NCBI GenBank assembly: GCA_017607445.1
Contig: JAEVHH010000004.1
Location: 1,798,001-1,862,000 of the forward strand
Length of the DNA: 64,000 nt
Direction of reading: 5' to 3'
Origin: Histoplasma ohiense
Taxonomy: Eukaryota > Ascomycota > Eurotiomycetes > Onygenales > Ajellomycetaceae
Both the position numbers and the translations under genes were made by a program. Each line of letters starts with the position of its first letter. The first letter of the stretch is position 1. The notes under the pieces are model-generated. The model saw nothing but the letters and a program-made list of their open reading frames with translations. It ran no database searches and was not told the origin of the DNA. This document shows, piece after piece, positions 59,650 to 64,000 of this stretch.

Positions 59650-59868
59650 GAAAATACACAGCTACGTGGCAACTTGCATCTTCGCAATTAACATCCCCAG
59701 ATACGGTCGCAAAACTACGTCGTCAAATTGAAGCAGCAGAGAAGGCCATACAAGATGTGAAGAATACTCTTACACCTGGTTTGACTAGGCGGTTGGATAA
59801 GATCTTCAAGGGTAGTATGATCCAGGCGGAATTGAACGCGCACCGTGAGGCTTGGCTCCACCTACACT
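59650..59868 (+). pseudogene. Coding-like fragment, possibly C-terminus of a pogo-type transposase
   Basis: In the frame through 59700 (GAT) the plus strand encodes about 60 codons of protein-like sequence without a stop: a TSPDTVAKL start, a charged helix with QIEAAEKAIQDV, then LTPGLTRRLDKIFKGS and MIQAELNAHREAW. It then changes to unpromising sequence after about 59868, with no start codon at the left end. The short TP...LRxxI, TRRxLxKI and KGS...AEL pattern is reminiscent of the C-terminal helical region of fungal pogo/Fot-like DDE transposases. No catalytic domain is nearby, so it is at most a relic. The family call is weak. Confidence 0.3.
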
Positions 59869-61224
59869 TTGGGGCGTCTTTTGCGCCCTGGGGATGGTGC
59901 CCTCTTTGGTATGATAGATATATTTATACTGTTGTCTCCGTTTATCTGATTCTCCTTCGTTGGCTTCACCAACCTGCAACGCGACCGTTGATTGCATGGC
60001 TGCTATGAGTGTTGTCACGTTGCACAAGGTGTGTTTCCCCGCGTTTAAATTATGATATCCCTGTGCGGGATGAGGAAGTCTCGCAATCAAACCTGGCTGG
60101 AACGGTGATACATTTTTGTACCCCTCTGGCTGCCCTCAGAGGGAAGGGGGGAAACCTATGAGACACCTCCTGTGTGGAACTATGCGCACGTTCCTCCGCA
60201 CCCGAACAGTGGCTTCCCCCTGTACTCTCCGTTCAAGTAACACGATGGGGGATCGTCATATTCTCTGGCTGTCCTGTTCAGTTTTGATGGAGCAGCCCGT
60301 GGATTGTCTGCATGCCTGAATCGAACCTGAACCATCAACGGCCGCGCCTACCACCGCCCAGCACGCGCCAGCCCAGATCAACACAATAGAACTTTGTTCG
60401 GTTGCGAAAACCCGAAACTCCTGTACCACAGCACCGGAATTTGGATACAACGATGGTAACTGTCAAATTTTGATCTTGGATCAGATCAACCCAACCCCTG
60501 GGCCTGGGGGTTGATGTTTTTGCAACGGAAGCTGAATTTTTCCTTCAGGGCGCCAGTCTGAGCAGCTACATTTCCCAATTCTCAGGAGATTGGAAAAGGA
60601 ATGATATGGACAAGGTGCCCTCAGTTGATTTGAGTCGGTGCTCCAAAGTCTATTCCCCAACTTCCCTATCCACCTTGACAAATCTTGCGGATATGATTTC
60701 TTCCCGCAACAACAGGCGGTTTCGTCAATATCATGCCTGAGAACGGGTATGTACTGTACATTTGCAGTACACCAACTGCGCCCCTGTTTTTGAGAGCTTT
60801 ACACCCCGAAACACATGCACACCAAAAGCTATGGCTTAGACGGCCAGTCATTGGGTGAAGGTAGAAGCCAGCGCTGAAAGAGCGGAGCGAATACATTGAG
60901 CCCGTGAGTTTGAAGGAGCAGGATCCCTAAGGGAGGGGATGGTGATATGTTGTTCGCGTCAGGTGCCTTAGCTTGCCCCAAGGTTCGCGTTCAAGGACAA
61001 GATAGCTAGCAAATTGGCAATGGCAATTGCAGTTTTAAGCTATATCAGGATTTATGAAATCTCAAAGTTCCGAGAAGAATTTCCGCACTCATTCCCAAAA
61101 GACACACACGTCTCCAATGCTGGCTCTCAGACGAGCCTCTTGACTCAAGGCTCCTCTTCCCTCTTCCTTGTTCATTGGACTGGATCTTTTAGCCATGTGC
61201 GGTGTAGCCCACACAAGGGTGAGT

Positions 61225-61263
61225 AGTAAGTAGGTAGGTAGGTAGGTAGGTAGGGTAGGTAGG
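61225..61263. repeat. (GTAG)n tetranucleotide microsatellite
   Basis: About nine GTAG units with one irregular GGTAGGG break. Confidence 0.9.
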
Positions 61264-61494
61264 TAGCTGTGCAAAAGGGGGCCAATATATGTCCAGAACG
61301 AGCATATCGATTCATTCCTCCATTGAACGCCTGATAGCATTCGGAACCGAACCAGCTCCTCCCCGTGCCGGTTCCTGGAGCATTTAAGCCTAACTAGCAG
61401 CTACCTACTTGCCTATCCACCACCACCACCACCACCACCACCACCGCTTCCGGCTCTCACCACTGCCCAATTTCCCCGTTTGAGCGGGCTTCTC

Positions 61495-61497
<3 letters not shown>

Positions 61498-61529
<32 letters not shown>
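61498..61529. repeat. 32-nt poly(T) tract
   Basis: Uninterrupted T run on the plus strand after a CAC trinucleotide array at 61418-61445. Confidence 0.9.
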
Positions 61530-61530
<1 letters not shown>

Positions 61531-61989
61531 TGGAATTGAAATGAAGTGAAATCAATCAATTTAGTAGAAGAAACACCAAGACCTTTCGTATGTATTCAAT
61601 ATGTATGGAGAGTTACAGCACATGTAATTAATAAAACCACACCGAAAATTGCCGAGGAATATAGATATATATATTTATACACATGTGTGTGTGGGGTGGA
61701 AATTATGCCACGCGGCAATTTCCCCCTCCTCCCCATAAATAAAATAAAAATACCTCACTGGAACGTAACGTGCCTGACTAGCCCAGCCCCTTGGTAATTT
61801 TTCGTAGGGGTTTTTCTAAAAAATAAAAAGAATTCTTTTTTTTTTCTTTTTTTGTATGAGGGATTTCTGAAGGGTTTTTTTATGTTGCTTTGTTCCGGAA
61901 GGGGCAAGCCTGCACACAAACTAGGGCAAAGTGAGTACAAGTACACACCCCCTCCCCCTTTCCAGGATTTTAAATCCATTTAACAACAT

Positions 61990-61992
61990 CTT

Positions 61993-62022
<30 letters not shown>
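61990..62022. repeat. (CTT)n trinucleotide microsatellite
   Basis: About eleven uninterrupted CTT units. Confidence 0.9.
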
Positions 62023-62023
<1 letters not shown>

Positions 62024-64000
62024 ACTAATCGGCTATCTATTCAGCATTTCCATACATCTCTTTCAACTATTTTACAACTCTCAATGTATTGGGTTTTTCA
62101 ACACGACGTGGATGCTCGTACTAGCAGTTACTAGCACATGCACATTGCTGCATAACATTCTGAGTGCAATAACTAGTTAAAATAATAACTAACTAGTATC
62201 AAATATACCTCCTTACATGCCCCCCCCCGCCCTGCGCCCGGGCCTGAGAGCTTGTTTCAGGAGATTAAGCATTGGTCCCCGTTTGCTTGAGACACCTTCC
62301 TCCAGCAATCAATTATTTTCCTCCAGTACATAGTTAGGAACAACAACGACAACGACAACGACGACAACAACACCTAAAACGTCATCTGTGCTACATACAC
62401 ATACGCGGCGAGGACGTGCATGCACGGGATCGTACAGTACATGCACGTGTAGGAGAGGCTTAGGTTTTGCCGGATGTTTGACCAGCGAGGCCATGTGCGA
62501 GTGCAATGCTTGTCCCACCCATCTATCCCCCCATTCATTCACCATTCACCATTCCGCAAAAAAAAAAAAAAAAAAAAAAAAACTTCCTGGGAGCGCCGAG
62601 ACTCCGTGCGTTCTGTCATCCGCATTGTCACCGGGCTGATAGGCTGGCTGATAGGCTGGCTGTTTGTTTCCAGCAACATGAGGATTGTACTGTAGTAGAT
62701 AAGATTCTCGGGATAGTTAAGGTTGACTTGCCCTGGATACCTCGACGGACACGGACTCGTTACAAGCCATTTTCATCTCCTTGGAGAAAGGTTCCGGAGC
62801 CACTTTTTGATCCTCGCGTGATTAGTACCTAAGTACCTAGGTAGCTTGTATGTACTCTGTTTTTGTGGCGGTGAGGAACAATGGGGAAAAAAAAAGAAAA
62901 AAATTAATTAACTAACTTAACAGGAAAGATAACTAACTACACCGTAATCCAGACAGGACAGACGACCTTATCATCATTAACTACTAGTATTAACAGCACC
63001 AGACACCCCTCCACACTTGTTCGATCGTGGTCAATCATATAAATGTTGTAAGTTACTGGTACCATGTGATTGGAATGAGTCAACATCAAAAATACCACGA
63101 GTTCTTTGCTCGCCTTGACTTCTTTCTGGCAAGCTGCGGACGCACTACCATGGTTCTTTATGACTTGGGTTTGGAATCTTCGTCGAATGGATCCATCCAG
63201 CAGAGAGCCAGCCATTATCTGGGGGAGATTTCCCCATGACGAATGAATGACATACTGCTTCTTTTCTCCCCATTTCTTTTCATTTATATATTGTACAGTA
63301 ACTACTTCAAGTCCTGTGCTACATCGGGGAAAAGGGAAAAGGGAAAACGAAGACGATCTTCTTGGCTGCCTGGCCAAGAAAATGCTTGTTTTTTTTTTTT
63401 TTTTTTGTTGAGAGGCTCTTTCGTGAAGTAAGGAGAGAGCAAAAAAAATAGTTCATCACTATTTCTCTCTCTCCTTCTTTCCCAGATGGATATGTATAGA
63501 AACAAGGCAGGGAAACAAGCCGTGTTGAGACTCGAGAGTGAGCTGTCAACTTTCTCCATTGCCCCATCCCCCAATTCCTGTATGCTCCATTTTCCCCCGT
63601 TCCAACAACGATGTGATGTGATGGCCACCGTGTGTGTCACTCATTTTCACAAAAAAAAAAAAAAAAAAAAGAGGGATTCTTCTGTTCCGCCTCGAACAAA
63701 ATTCATACTACGTACGACCTTCTCCAGATGTTGTTTTCCCCCTTCCCTTCCCTTCCCTTCCAAAAGAGGAGTCGTGTCATTTACTGCATCGAGAGGCCTG
63801 TGCGCTGATTTGAGTGCTTGCTGGATGTATGTAATATATGCGTTTATATGTATATATGAGTTTATGATTCCCAGGCACAAGGAGAAGAATAATGACACTG
63901 TAAAAAAAAAAAAAATAAATAAAAAAAAAATAAAATTATGAAAATGAAACGGAGTGCGACGAAAATTAACCAGAATGAAAGAAATGACAACTTGATGTTT

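Larger units (their letters stand above)
55133..64000. other. 8.9 kb gene-poor region at right edge
   Basis: I find no confident gene. The first kilobase (55133-56000) is the kinase upstream region, with a TA run at 55195-55209 and a purine-rich block at 55730-55880 (pyrimidine-rich in the kinase leader). Beyond that there are many microsatellites and homopolymers: (TTGATG)n at 56758-56837, poly(T) at 57965-57976, (GTAG)n at 61225-61263, (CAC)n at 61418-61445, poly(T) at 61498-61529, (CTT)n at 61990-62022, (ACAACG)n at 62341-62372, and poly(A) at 62561-62582 and 63651-63670. A coding-like fragment lies at 59650-59860. The right end is cut by the window, so this may be the long upstream region of a gene further right. 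Confidence 0.5.

Noticed and set aside
60300..60345. GGTTCGATTC-like B-box on the minus strand, a possible tRNA 3' half
   Set aside because: The bases around the loop do not form a T-stem, and no D-arm, anticodon arm or acceptor stem can be drawn upstream.
63486..63941. Plus-strand frame of 151 codons at the right edge
   Set aside because: It reads through poly(A) tracts as lysine runs and has no recognisable domain.

Overview
The window is nuclear DNA from a filamentous ascomycete (Pezizomycotina), most likely a eurotiomycete and possibly an onygenalean. The evidence is short spliceosomal introns (about 50-190 nt, GT-AG with one GC-AG), proteins with filamentous-fungal features (AspA-type septin, CysA-type acyltransferase, secreted dipeptidyl-peptidase V, PROPPIN HSV2) and long AT- and pyrimidine-rich spacers full of microsatellites. 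The order-level placement is an inference from family resemblance only. There are no operons, no rRNA, no CRISPR array, and I saw no convincing tRNA. Exon structures were read by eye, and each joined model keeps one open frame.

Left part (1-16 kb): a tRNA t6A dehydratase (TCD, -), a CysA/MET2-type serine or homoserine O-acetyltransferase (-), a short relic resembling a copia-type gag gene abutting a GGTCCC-rich repeat, an OCH1-family mannosyltransferase (+), a 3 kb microsatellite-rich spacer and a PKA catalytic subunit (-). Centre (16-31 kb): V-ATPase proteolipid c-prime (-, eight exons, two of them tiny), the Rho1 GEF ROM2 (+), an inverted second copy of the GGTCCC repeat, a broken GH2 glycosidase (-) and the AspA/Cdc11 septin (-). 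Right-centre (31-47 kb) is the densest part: HSV2 (+), IST3 (-), dynein light intermediate chain (+), dipeptidyl-peptidase V (-), a tyrosine-phosphatase-like protein (+), a membrane-anchored spermidine-synthase-like protein (-) and a CCDC97-like protein (+). Right end (47-64 kb): only one confident gene, a HAL4/SAT4-type kinase (-), lying between spacers of about 6.3 and 8.9 kb.

Most genes are conserved housekeeping or growth genes: ROM2, PKA and the septin act in polarity and wall signalling, OCH1 in cell-wall glycoprotein glycosylation, DPP V in extracellular peptide use, and the kinase probably in ion or nutrient transport. I did not find a clearly new multi-gene system. The strongest unusual signals are the palindromic GGTCCC repeat present as an inverted pair 16 kb apart, the GH2 pseudogene carrying a 64-nt poly(A) tract inside an intron, the GC-AG intron and micro-exons of the VMA11 gene, the two gene-poor spacers with possible decayed coding pieces, and a recurrent TACTCCGTAC motif.
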